NCBI GenBank assembly: GCA_964403525.1 | Contig: CAYOGE010000047.1 | Coordinates: forward strand, 1-22,900 | Length of the DNA: 22,900 bases | Reading direction: 5' to 3' | From: JAJTGZ01 sp964403525 | GTDB taxonomy: Bacteria > Planctomycetota > Phycisphaerae > Phycisphaerales > UBA1924 | Shown here: positions 8,001-15,072 of the stretch, piece by piece | Layout: each line of letters begins with the position of its first letter | Numbering within the stretch: the first letter of the stretch is position 1 | The notes under the pieces: generated by a model | What the model saw: the letters and a program-made list of their open reading frames with translations, nothing else | Told to the model about the DNA's origin: nothing | Databases searched by the model: none | Made by a program: the position numbers and the translations under genes

Positions 8001-10427
8001 TTACTTGGCGGTGCCCGGCGTGGCTGCCGGGGCCGGCGCTGCGGCAGGGCCGGGGGCTGTCGGTGCAGGCGCGGCGGGCGCCGAAATGTCGGTGCCGAGC
8101 CGCTGGAGATAGGCGATCAGCGCAACCACCTGCTTGTTCTGCAGGTCGGCCGGCACGTCGCCGGGCAACGACCCCGCACCCTGCACGCGGATCCGCTCGG
8201 CGATCGCGGCGGCCTGCTCGCGTGCCAGGCTCTCAGCGGCTCCGTCGAGCACCGCCTTGCCATAGGGCACACCCAGCATCGCCATCGCGTTCACACGGGC
8301 CTGAACGGACTTGAAGTCAAGGTCCGACTCGATAAGCCACGGATACCGCGGCATGATCGAGCCCTGCGTCGTGTTGGCCGGGGCCCGCAGGTGCAGCAGG
8401 TGCCACAGGTCCGACCTCGACGCGCCCTCACGGGCAAGGTCGGGCCCGATGCGCCGGCTGCCCCACTGGAAGGGATGGTCGTACACGAACTCGCCCGGCT
8501 TTGAGTACTCGCCGTAGCGCTTCGTCTCCGCGTAGATCGGGCGGATCATCTGCGAGTGGCAGTTGTAACACCCCTCAGCGACGTAGATATCCCGTCCCGC
8601 CAGCTCCAGAGGCGTGTACGGCTTCACCGACGCGATCGACGGCACGTTCGAGCGGATAAGGAACGTGGGGATCATCTCAAACAACGACGCCGCGCCGACC
8701 GCCGCCACCACAAACACGGTGAACCGCAGCGGCTTGCGCTCCCAGATGCGGTGCCACCAGCCCGTCGACCAGACGTCAAACGCCTTTCCCCACTCGACGT
8801 TCGATGTCAACTCGCTCACGGGCCGGCGCGGATCGACGATCGGCACGTACCGCAGCGACGGCGCCTCGTGCACCTGCTCCTCAAACCTGGCGGGACGCGC
8901 CCGCCACGTCATCAGCATGTTGTACGCGCACATCAGCGCCCCAGAGAAGTAGAGCAACCCTCCCGCGACCCGCACCCAGTACATCGGGATGATCGCCGAG
9001 ACGGTCTCGACAAACTCCGGGTACTTCAGCACGCCGCTCGCGTCAAACGCTCGCCACATCAGCCCCTGCGTCAGACCCGCCACGTAGATCGGGATGACGT
9101 ACAGCAGGATGCCGATGGTGGCGACCCAGAAGTGCGCACCGATCAGCCTCTGGCTGAAGACCTTCGTCTGGAACAGCCGCGGCATCAGGAAGTAGATCAT
9201 CCCGAAGACCATGAACCCGTTCCAACCGAGGGTCCCACCGTGCACGTGCGCGATCGTCCAGTCCGTGTAGTGCGACAGGGCGTTGACCGTCTTGACCGAG
9301 AGCATCGGCCCCTCGAACGTCGACATCATGTAGAACGTGACGCCGACGACGAAGAACTTCAGGACCGGCTCGGCCGTGACGCGCCCCCACGCCCCCCTGA
9401 GCGTCAGCAGCCCGTTGATGCCGCCCCCCCAGCTGGGCATCCACAGCATCACGCTAAAGAGCATGCCCAGCGTGCTCGCCCAGCCGGGCAGGGCCGTGTA
9501 GTGCAGGTGGTGAGGGCCGGCCCAGATGTAGATGAAGACCAACGACCAGAAGTGGATGATGCTCAGCCGGTAGCTGAAGACCGGGCGGTTGGCCGCCTTC
9601 GGCATGAAGTAGTACATCATGCCCAGGAACGGCGTCGTCAGGAAGAACGCCACCGCGTTGTGCCCGTACCACCACTGCATGAAGGCGTCCTGCACGCCGG
9701 CGTACACCGGGTAGGACTTCATGAACACGTCGGCGCTCAGAAGCTCGCCCGTGTTGAGCAGGTGCACAAGGCCGACCGGGACCCAGATGTTGTTGAACAC
9801 GTGCAGCACCGCGACCGTCACGATCGTCGCGATGTAGAACCACAGCGCTACGTACATGTGCCGCTCGCGCCGCCGCGCCAGCGTGCCGAAGAAATTGACA
9901 CCGAAGAACCCCACCCACACCACCGCGATCAGCAGGTCGATCGGCCACTCAAGCTCGGCGTACTCCTTCCCCTGGGTGATCCCAAGCGGAAGTGTCAGCG
10001 CCGCCGACACGATCACCGCCTGCCAGCCCCAAAAGTGTAGCCAGCTGAGCTTGTCAGAGAACATCCGCGCCTTGCACAGCCGCTGGGTGCTGTAGTAAAT
10101 CGCGGCGAAGATCGCGTTCCCGGCGAAAGCAAAGATCGCCGCGTTGGTGTGCAGCGGACGCAGCCGCCCGAACGAAGCGAAGGAGAGCCCCAGGCCCGCC
10201 GCGGGAAACGCCAGTTGCACCGCGATGATGATGCCCACCAGGAAGGCAACCAGCCCCCACACGAGCGTCATCAGCACGAACGCCCTGACGATCTTGTCGT
10301 CGTAGACAAACCGCTCGACAGGGAACCCACCTTCGCCGAGGCTCTCTCCGCGCGTCACCGTGCCAACTCCCGTGCCTGCCTCCGCGCCGCCAGTTCCGCG
10401 AATGACCGTCGTTCCAGTCGCACCCAT
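8001..10427 (-). CDS. ccoNO: Fused cbb3-type cytochrome c oxidase subunits I and II (CcoN-CcoO)
   Basis: One 808-aa chain carries both the catalytic subunit and the first cytochrome c subunit of cbb3 oxidase. Residues about 40-510 are CcoN with about 12 helices. Heme b ligands are H93 and H396, heme b3 is bound by H394 (AHVHGG), and CuB by H256, H306 and H307 (AGPHH). Y300 sits six residues before H306, where the cross-linked Tyr of cbb3 enzymes is expected. Residues about 555-808 are CcoO with a membrane anchor, the heme c motif CYNCH (C620, C623, H624) and a likely axial Met in SIMPRYPW (M692). The tail is Ala/Pro-rich. The ATG has GAGGAG five bases upstream. No separate ccoO is present. 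It is the first gene of the operon. Confidence 0.97.
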   Translation of the reverse strand: MGATGTTVIRGTGGAEAGTGVGTVTRGESLGEGGFPVERFVYDDKIVRAFVLMTLVWGLVAFLVGIIIAVQLAFPAAGLGLSFASFGRLRPLHTNAAIFAFAGNAIFAAIYYSTQRLCKARMFSDKLSWLHFWGWQAVIVSAALTLPLGITQGKEYAELEWPIDLLIAVVWVGFFGVNFFGTLARRRERHMYVALWFYIATIVTVAVLHVFNNIWVPVGLVHLLNTGELLSADVFMKSYPVYAGVQDAFMQWWYGHNAVAFFLTTPFLGMMYYFMPKAANRPVFSYRLSIIHFWSLVFIYIWAGPHHLHYTALPGWASTLGMLFSVMLWMPSWGGGINGLLTLRGAWGRVTAEPVLKFFVVGVTFYMMSTFEGPMLSVKTVNALSHYTDWTIAHVHGGTLGWNGFMVFGMIYFLMPRLFQTKVFSQRLIGAHFWVATIGILLYVIPIYVAGLTQGLMWRAFDASGVLKYPEFVETVSAIIPMYWVRVAGGLLYFSGALMCAYNMLMTWRARPARFEEQVHEAPSLRYVPIVDPRRPVSELTSNVEWGKAFDVWSTGWWHRIWERKPLRFTVFVVAAVGAASLFEMIPTFLIRSNVPSIASVKPYTPLELAGRDIYVAEGCYNCHSQMIRPIYAETKRYGEYSKPGEFVYDHPFQWGSRRIGPDLAREGASRSDLWHLLHLRAPANTTQGSIMPRYPWLIESDLDFKSVQARVNAMAMLGVPYGKAVLDGAAESLAREQAAAIAERIRVQGAGSLPGDVPADLQNKQVVALIAYLQRLGTDISAPAAPAPTAPGPAAAPAPAATPGTAK

Positions 10428-10456
10428 ACCAGCTCCTCAGTTCAATTTGACAGCCG

Positions 10457-10485
10457 ACAATACGGTCCTTTTATCGTCTTGTCAA
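10457..10485 (-). promoter_or_regulatory. Predicted sigma70-type promoter of the cco operon
   Basis: On the minus strand, a consensus -35 TTGACA (10480-10485) is separated by exactly 17 bases from TATTGT (10457-10462). The predicted start near 10450 gives a leader of roughly 22 bases containing the GAGGAG ribosome binding site of ccoNO. This is the best promoter match in the window. The spacer contains one copy of the 14-bp motif also found before the Rrf2 gene. Confidence 0.65.
10463..10476 (+). repeat. 14-bp direct repeat, copy 1 (candidate Rrf2 operator)
   Basis: CGGTCCTTTTATCG lies within the -35/-10 spacer of the predicted cco promoter. It matches the second copy at 10567-10580 at 13 of 14 positions. 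An operator role for the divergent Rrf2 regulator is inferred from placement only. Confidence 0.5.
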
Positions 10486-10566
10486 AGACGGAAGTCGTGT
10501 CTTGCCCCGCTCACCGCCGCTTTCTCACAACTTTTCGAGGCAGGATTGCGGCGTTTCGTGAATTGT

Positions 10567-10580
10567 CGGTCCTTTTTTCG
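10567..10580 (+). repeat. 14-bp direct repeat, copy 2 (candidate Rrf2 operator)
   Basis: CGGTCCTTTTTTCG lies two bases upstream of the putative -10 TATACT of the Rrf2 gene. It is the partner of the copy at 10463-10476 in the same orientation, 104 bases apart. Autoregulation is inferred, not shown. Confidence 0.5.
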
Positions 10581-10582
10581 GG

Positions 10583-10588
10583 TATACT
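10583..10588 (+). promoter_or_regulatory. Putative -10 element of the Rrf2-family gene
   Basis: TATACT matches the sigma70 -10 consensus at five of six positions. No good -35 is found at 16-18 bases; TTGTCG at 10563-10568 is only 14 bases away. Such a weak -35 would fit an activated or repressed promoter. The predicted leader is about 48 bases. Confidence 0.4.
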
Positions 10589-10642
10589 CGCTGCCAATCC
10601 CCGTTGCGGAAGGGGCCGCCCGGTCCCACGGAGTGCCTGCGC

Positions 10643-11116
10643 ATGATGAACCAAGCCACCGGCTACGCGGCCACCGCACTCGGCTTCGTCGCTGCCGCCG
10701 GCGGAAAGCCGGTGCTGGTAAAAGAGATCGCTCAGGGGACTGACATCCCCACCGCTTACCTCGCGAAGATCGTCAACTCACTTGCACGAAAAGGGATCCT
10801 TGCGACACAGCGCGGGATCGGCGGCGGCGTGACGCTCAACCGCGCCCCAATGCAGATCACCCTCTACGACCTCGCCGCGGCCCTTGACGACCCTTCAATC
10901 CGCACAACATGCATGCTCGGAACCGCAGAGTGCTCCGATGAGCGGTCGTGCCCGGCGCACCGCTTCTGGAGCGACTGCCGCACGCGCTACATCGAGTACC
11001 TCAAGAAGATGAGCGTGGCAGATATTGCCGCCTTCGATCTGCGCAGGCGATCGACAACCGCCAAGCAGGACAAAGGCCCAGACGGCGGCCGAACCATCAA
11101 CCTGCTCAAACGCTGA
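10643..11116 (+). CDS. Rrf2-family transcriptional regulator with probable Fe-S cluster
   Basis: This 157-aa Rrf2/IscR/NsrR-type protein has an N-terminal winged helix-turn-helix (residues about 3-75) containing VKEIAQGTDIPTAYLAKIVN and the wing motif RGIGGGVTLNR. A cysteine loop follows with C90, C97 and C103 and then H106 (CPAHRFW), and a C-terminal helix. Three Cys in C-x6-C-x5-C with a His three residues after the last resemble Fe-S-binding members; in IscR spacing is C-x5-C-x5-C with His at the same offset. NO, O2 or Fe-S status could be the signal. The start is ATG 10643 with GGAG nine bases upstream; a TTG at 10604 would add 13 residues. It is divergent from the cco operon, which it probably regulates. 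Confidence 0.88.
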   Translation: MMNQATGYAATALGFVAAAGGKPVLVKEIAQGTDIPTAYLAKIVNSLARKGILATQRGIGGGVTLNRAPMQITLYDLAAALDDPSIRTTCMLGTAECSDERSCPAHRFWSDCRTRYIEYLKKMSVADIAAFDLRRRSTTAKQDKGPDGGRTINLLKR

Positions 11117-11145
11117 TCAGAGTTCGGCATCTCAGGTTGCCGACG

Positions 11146-11349
11146 TCAGGGGCAACCCGCAAAGAACGAGTCGATAAACACGACGAAGTCGTTGTTGTCA
11201 AACAGCCCATCCCCCGGAGCAATCCCCCCCTGCCGGCCGACGTCCGCCAGCGGCGCATCCGCAAAGAACAGGTCGATGAACACGATGAAGTCGTTGTTGT
11301 CCAGGAGGCCGTCGCCCCCGAGCACCCCGCCCTGGCGGCCCATGTCCGC
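11146..11349 (-). repeat. Pair of GC-type dockerin repeats (gene 11146-12462)
   Basis: Two 34-residue repeats have the pattern G-x-Q-G-G ... D-G-x-x-D-N-N-D-F ... F-I-x-x-F-F. At DNA level, AAGTCGTTGTTGTC (plus strand) recurs at 11186-11199 and 11288-11301, exactly 102 bases apart. The loop Asp/Asn residues suggest calcium binding. Confidence 0.8.
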
Positions 11350-12462
11350 CGGGCTGCAGCCAACGTCATGCACCAGGGCGAGCGCCCGCGCAGACGCGAG
11401 GCCCGCGCTCACGAAGTTGACTCGCTCACCGGGCGATGTGAACAGGCCGTCGCCGTCGGTGTCGACGAGCCGGTAGACCTTGTTCCCGCTGTTGTCGCTG
11501 ATCAGCACCGAACCGTCTCCAAGCGCCACCGAGTCGATCGACGTAAACCCAGCCTCGCCCGTGGAGTACACGATCGTCGCCTCGCCGGCGTCCATCGCGT
11601 CGCCGTCGCCGTTGAGGTCGCGCACGCGAAGCAGCTGGTCCACGCCCCCGGTGGCGATCTGCCAGTAGTAGAACGAGCGTGCACGCACTGGATCGAGGCA
11701 GACGTCAAAGCCCGCGCTCGGGACGATCCCCGACGCGTTCCCCGCACCAAAGAAAAGCGTCATCTCCGCCGCGGTGTCGACCGTCCCGCTGCCATCGCTG
11801 TCGCGCAGCCTGTACAGACCGTGGAGGTTCGCCGATGAGTTGTGCAGGTAGAGCGTCCCGGCATGGTCGTAGCAGGCCTCCTGCGGGCTGAACGGGCCGT
11901 TGGTGCCGAACCCGTTCACGCTCACCCACCGCTTCACTTCCGCGACGTCCTGCACGTCACCGTCCGCGTTTCCATCGCTCACAAGGAACACGTCGTCCGC
12001 CCCGAACCCGTTGCCCGCGTTCACCAGCGCGATCTGCCCGTCGAGCCCGAACGCCACCCCGGTCGGAAACGCAAACGAAAACCCGCCCGCGTTGGTCGCG
12101 TCGCAATAGACGCCCGCCTCGCCCGCCTGCTGGACGTCGCCGTTGCCGTTACCGTCACGCGCCCAGAGCCACTTCCGCCCCACCGTCGAGTCCTGATCGC
12201 CGATCAGCGCAAGCCCGTTCCAGTACCCCAGCGCATTGGGATTGGCGGGCGCCGCCAGCCCCGACGCGTTTGCGCCGTCGAAGAACGGCCGCAGTTCCAC
12301 CAGGCTGGTGTGGTCGATCACGCCGCTGCGGTCCGCGTCGGTGGCGACCCAGATCCGGTTGTTGGTTCGGTCAGCGATCAGGATGCTCACCTGTCCGCTC
12401 GCCGAGCCCGCCACGCTCACCAACAACACGCCGGCGATCAAGCCCTTCAACTTCATACCCAT
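11146..12462 (-). CDS. Secreted Asp-rich repeat protein with C-terminal GC-type dockerin
   Basis: This 438-aa exported protein begins with a signal peptide (GMKLKGLIAGVLLVSVAGSASG, cleavage near residue 23). The body has repeating blade-like segments of the sort seen in beta-propellers. Interspersed are acidic loops resembling calcium-binding EF-hand/dockerin loops, such as DADRSGVID, DGNGNGDVQ, DGNADGDVQD, DSDGSGTVD, DLNGDGDAMD and DTDGDGLF. The last 67 residues are two dockerin-type repeats (ADMGRQGG...DNNDFIVFID and ADVGRQGG...DNNDFVVFID), 34 residues apart. No enzyme motif is seen and I do not recognise the body as a named family. The ATG at 12462 has AGGGAG five bases upstream. It is convergent with the Rrf2 gene, 29 bases apart. 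Confidence 0.85.
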   Translation of the reverse strand: MGMKLKGLIAGVLLVSVAGSASGQVSILIADRTNNRIWVATDADRSGVIDHTSLVELRPFFDGANASGLAAPANPNALGYWNGLALIGDQDSTVGRKWLWARDGNGNGDVQQAGEAGVYCDATNAGGFSFAFPTGVAFGLDGQIALVNAGNGFGADDVFLVSDGNADGDVQDVAEVKRWVSVNGFGTNGPFSPQEACYDHAGTLYLHNSSANLHGLYRLRDSDGSGTVDTAAEMTLFFGAGNASGIVPSAGFDVCLDPVRARSFYYWQIATGGVDQLLRVRDLNGDGDAMDAGEATIVYSTGEAGFTSIDSVALGDGSVLISDNSGNKVYRLVDTDGDGLFTSPGERVNFVSAGLASARALALVHDVGCSPADMGRQGGVLGGDGLLDNNDFIVFIDLFFADAPLADVGRQGGIAPGDGLFDNNDFVVFIDSFFAGCP

Positions 12463-12492
12463 GTGATCTCCCTTGCTGCGCGTTTCCAGTGC

Positions 12493-12498
12493 AGTCTA
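12493..12498 (-). promoter_or_regulatory. Putative extended -10 element for the dockerin protein gene at 12462
   Basis: On the minus strand TAGACT is preceded by TGG, giving an extended -10 pattern, with a predicted leader of about 24 bases. No convincing -35 is present. A TAGACT in the same GG context also precedes the metalloprotease gene. Confidence 0.35.
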
Positions 12499-12593
12499 CC
12501 ACACGCCGTCAGGATTGCACGCGAATCCGCGCGCTCAGCGGCTTGGCGAACACACGCCAGACGGATCAGCCCCGAGGCTGCCCCCACCGAGCG

Positions 12594-13112
12594 TCACTTG
12601 GTTTCCTGGAGCACACCCTGCGCGGCGAGTTCAACGGCCCGGCCCTCCGCGTCAGCAGTCACCCACCGGACGCGGACATACAGCCGCCCGGTCCCCGGCG
12701 CCGGGACGCGAACGGCATAGCACCGGCTGATGGAATCGAACACGCGCGCGTTCGCTTCGCCCGAGGTCAAGTCAACCCAATTCGAGCGGGCACCGTCGAA
12801 CGAGTCCGACGTCGCCGTCTCGATCCCCGCAGCGCCCGGCCACTTGATGTCCTGCCCGTACGTATCGATCACCTGGATATGGACAACGGCTCGCCGCCCA
12901 TCCCCGGAACCCTCGAGCCGGCTGAGCGGGTGAACCGCCACCTGCGCAGGTGAGTAGCCCGCGACAACCGCCGCAGGGCCCGGCAGCGCCACACCCGGTG
13001 GCACACCACCCTCCAGAACTTCAACCCGCCCGAACCTCTGCCCACACCCGGCCAACGCCGCCAACACCGCCGCAACAACCGCCCCATGCATGATGATCCC
13101 GGTGATGCGCAT
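12594..13112 (-). CDS. Small lipoprotein of unknown function
   Basis: This 172-aa protein has a lipoprotein signal peptide: MRITG, a hydrophobic stretch, then the lipobox LAGC with lipidated Cys23. The mature part has a Pro/Gly-rich linker followed by a compact domain of about 100 residues with beta-strand character (AVVHIQVIDTYGQDIKWPG near the start, RLYVRVRWVTADAEG near the end). I do not recognise the family. It is probably membrane-anchored on the periplasmic side. An open frame upstream could extend it by 37 residues, but the signal peptide argues for the start at 13112; a second in-frame ATG at 13091 would also leave a usable signal. It is divergent from the 96-aa protein gene and 131 bases upstream of the dockerin protein gene on the same strand. 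Confidence 0.75.
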   Translation of the reverse strand: MRITGIIMHGAVVAAVLAALAGCGQRFGRVEVLEGGVPPGVALPGPAAVVAGYSPAQVAVHPLSRLEGSGDGRRAVVHIQVIDTYGQDIKWPGAAGIETATSDSFDGARSNWVDLTSGEANARVFDSISRCYAVRVPAPGTGRLYVRVRWVTADAEGRAVELAAQGVLQETK

Positions 13113-13170
13113 GTTCCAACCATATCGCCACCCGCTCTCCCGTACCTCCCCGTGCGCCCCCTGTACCGAG

Positions 13171-13176
13171 TAGAAT
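13171..13176 (+). promoter_or_regulatory. Putative -10 element giving a leaderless or near-leaderless mRNA
   Basis: TAGAAT matches five of six -10 bases and lies eight bases before the ATG at 13185, so transcription would begin at or just before the start codon. There is no Shine-Dalgarno sequence before this ATG, which is consistent with a leaderless transcript. No good -35 was found. Confidence 0.3.
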
Positions 13177-13184
13177 CGGCCGAC

Positions 13185-13475
13185 ATGACCAGCAACCACA
13201 CGCACCCAGCTGCGCCTTCCCACACGGCAACCTCACCGGCCCCGCTCCGCGCGGGCACGCGCGTGCGCATCACGCAGCAGGTCCCCCGCCGCCAGGGCCA
13301 CCTCAAGACAACGATCGAGGGTTCGGTCGTGCGATACGAGCAGTCCAAGACCGGCTCGTGGTACGCCCACGGCAAGGACGACAAGCTCTGGCTCGACCGC
13401 CTGGTCCTGCGCCGCGACGACGGCGAGATCGTCTACCTGAACCTCGACCAATACTCCCTGGTCGAGGCGGTCTGA
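13185..13475 (+). CDS. Conserved small protein of unknown function
   Basis: This is a 96-residue soluble protein. After a Ser/Thr/Pro/His-rich N-terminus of about 20 residues there is a compact domain: RAGTRVRITQQV, then TTIEGSVVRYEQSKTGSWYA, then HGKDDKLWLDRLVLRRDDGE. The strand pattern suggests a small SH3-like or OB-like beta barrel. I recall similar uncharacterised proteins from planctomycetes, with the segment around KTGSWYAHGKDDK strongly conserved; this is from memory, not a search. The function is unknown. The ATG at 13185 is chosen because the upstream 33 in-frame residues are low-complexity and would overlap the divergent lipoprotein's control region. No ribosome binding site is seen. 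It is convergent with gmd. Confidence 0.78.
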   Translation: MTSNHTHPAAPSHTATSPAPLRAGTRVRITQQVPRRQGHLKTTIEGSVVRYEQSKTGSWYAHGKDDKLWLDRLVLRRDDGEIVYLNLDQYSLVEAV

Positions 13476-13506
13476 GAGGCACCCGCCGCAAGCCGCACGG
13501 CACCGG

Positions 13507-13536
13507 TAAAAGAAAAGGCCCCCGAGTCGGGGGCCC
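13507..13536 (-). terminator. Rho-independent terminator downstream of gmd
   Basis: A hairpin with a GGCCCCC/GGGGGCC stem (13517-13523 with 13529-13535) and a 5-base loop is followed, on the minus strand, by TTTTCTTTT. It lies about 57 bases after the gmd stop and may also slow rightward transcription from the 96-aa gene. Confidence 0.85.
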
Positions 13537-13592
13537 GTTGCTTTGTCGACTTCATTGAGCACCGCGCGGCGAGTGCCCGACGCCCCCGCCGC

Positions 13593-14672
13593 TCACTGAT
13601 CGTGCCCGGCGAACGCCGGCATCTCGTGCCCGGCATCGCGGAGCGTCTTCTCACGCTTGGCCATCTCAAGATCGTGGTCGACCATCATGGCCGCGAGCTG
13701 CTCGACGGACGTCGTCGGCACCCAGCCGAGCTTCTTCTTGGCCTTGGCCGGATCACCCAGCAGCAGCTCAACCTCGGCGGGGCGCAGGTAGCGCGGGTCG
13801 AAGTCAACGTGCTTCTTGAAGTCCAGGCCCGCGTGCGCGAACGCCATCTCGGCGAACTCACGCACGGTGATCGTCCGGTTCGTCGCGATCACGTAGTCGT
13901 CGGCCTCGTCCTGCTGGAGCATCAGCCACATCATCTTCACGTAGTCGCCGGCGAAGCCCCAGTCGCGCTTGCTCTCAAGGTTGCCCAGGAAGACCTTCTG
14001 CTGCAGGCCCATCTTGATGCGCCCGACCGCGCGGGTGATCTTGCGCGTCACGAACGTCTCGCCGCGGCGCGGCGACTCGTGGTTGAACAGGATGCCGCAC
14101 GAGGCGTGCATGCCGTAGCTCTCGCGGTAGTTCACCGTTGCCCAATGGGCCATCACCTTTGCGCACGCGTAGGGGCTGCGCGGGTAGAACGGCGTCGTCT
14201 CAACCTGCGGCGTCTCCACCACCTTGCCGTACTGCTCGCTCGAGCTGGCCTGGTAGTACCGCACCTTGTTCCCCGTCTCCGCCTGGTACTCGCGCACCGC
14301 CTCCAGCAGCTTCAGCGCGCCCATGCCAACCGTCTCGGCCGTGTAGACCGGCATGTCGAACGACACGCGCACGTGGCTCTGGGCACCGAGGTTGTACACC
14401 TCGTGCGGGTGCGTGGTCCGCATCAGCTTGCTCAGCGAGTTGCCGTCGCAAAGGTCCCCGTAGTGAAGCTTCAGCTTGCCCCCCTTGACGTGCGGGTCAA
14501 GGTAGATGTGGTCGATGCGTCCCGTGTTGAACGACGAAGAACGCCGGATCACGCCGTGAACTTCGTATCCCTTCTCGATCAGGAACTCGGCCAGGTACGA
14601 ACCATCCTGCCCGGTGATGCCGGTGATCAAGGCGCGTCGCTGATTGGTCGGGGGAAGGGCGGTCATGGCCAT
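13593..14672 (-). CDS. gmd: GDP-mannose 4,6-dehydratase
   Basis: This 359-aa cytoplasmic short-chain dehydrogenase-type enzyme converts GDP-mannose to GDP-4-keto-6-deoxymannose, the precursor of GDP-fucose, GDP-rhamnose and related sugars. Visible motifs are the dinucleotide-binding TGITGQDGSYL (17-27), RRSSSFNTGRIDH (43-55), the active-site SSSEQYG (143-149), and the catalytic YxxxK as YPRSPYACAK (Y168, K172). Also present are NHESPRRGETFVTRKI (197-212) and RDWGFAGDYV (236-245). Length is normal for the family. The ATG at 14672 has AGGAG four bases upstream; the ATG two codons later is the alternative. No GDP-fucose synthase (fcl) or glycosyltransferase is adjacent. A terminator follows the gene. 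Confidence 0.97.
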   Translation of the reverse strand: MAMTALPPTNQRRALITGITGQDGSYLAEFLIEKGYEVHGVIRRSSSFNTGRIDHIYLDPHVKGGKLKLHYGDLCDGNSLSKLMRTTHPHEVYNLGAQSHVRVSFDMPVYTAETVGMGALKLLEAVREYQAETGNKVRYYQASSSEQYGKVVETPQVETTPFYPRSPYACAKVMAHWATVNYRESYGMHASCGILFNHESPRRGETFVTRKITRAVGRIKMGLQQKVFLGNLESKRDWGFAGDYVKMMWLMLQQDEADDYVIATNRTITVREFAEMAFAHAGLDFKKHVDFDPRYLRPAEVELLLGDPAKAKKKLGWVPTTSVEQLAAMMVDHDLEMAKREKTLRDAGHEMPAFAGHDQ

Positions 14673-14868
14673 GCTGCTCCTGTTATCGGACGGCGCGGGT
14701 CCGGAAAGACCGGCACGCCACGCTGGGTCGCTCATCGAGGGAGACAAGTATCGGCGCGCCGACCGCCGGGGTTCGGTTCCCGCCAGCGCTTTTTCCGCCC
14801 AATCCGCCGAACCGGTCGGCCAAAGAGAGCAAGCCCGCGCTGCTCACCCAAGCCGCCCGCGGCCGCGA

Positions 14869-15072
14869 TCAGTTGCACGGAGCAAAGAACGCGTTGATGT
14901 ACGCGACAAAGTCGTTGTTATCGAACACGCCGTCGCTCCCGGCCACCCCGCCCTGCACACCAACGTCCGCGAGCGGGTTCTGGCCAAAGAAGTAGTTGAT
15001 GAACACGATGAAGTCGTTGTTGTCCAGCAGCCCGTCGGGCCCGCTCACGCCACCCTGCCGCCCAAGGTCGGC
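14869..15072 (-). repeat. Pair of GC-type dockerin repeats (metalloprotease gene)
   Basis: Two repeats of the D-N-N-D-F type lie 34 residues apart at the C-terminus. The shared DNA core is at 14909-14922 and 15011-15024, again exactly 102 bases apart. The second repeat has FVAYINAFF in place of the commoner F[IV]VFI[DN]xFF. Confidence 0.8.

Noticed and set aside
8556..10040. Plus-strand open frame of 494 codons opposite ccoNO
   Set aside because: Composition is Arg/His/Asp-rich and low-complexity, as expected of an antisense shadow; the opposite strand encodes an unmistakable CcoNO.
10428..10642. Search for an FNR/FixK box (TTGAT-N4-ATCAA) upstream of ccoNO
   Set aside because: No such palindrome is present in the intergenic region; the only symmetric feature is TTTGACA/TGTCAAA with a 27-base gap.
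11136..11156. Inverted repeat GTTGCC/GGCAAC between the convergent Rrf2 and dockerin genes
   Set aside because: The stem is only six bases, has a 9-base loop and no T-tract, and overlaps coding sequence; not supported as a terminator.
13602..14897. Plus-strand open frame of 431 codons opposite gmd
   Set aside because: It is the complement of a textbook GMD with all motifs; there is no ribosome binding site or protein signature.
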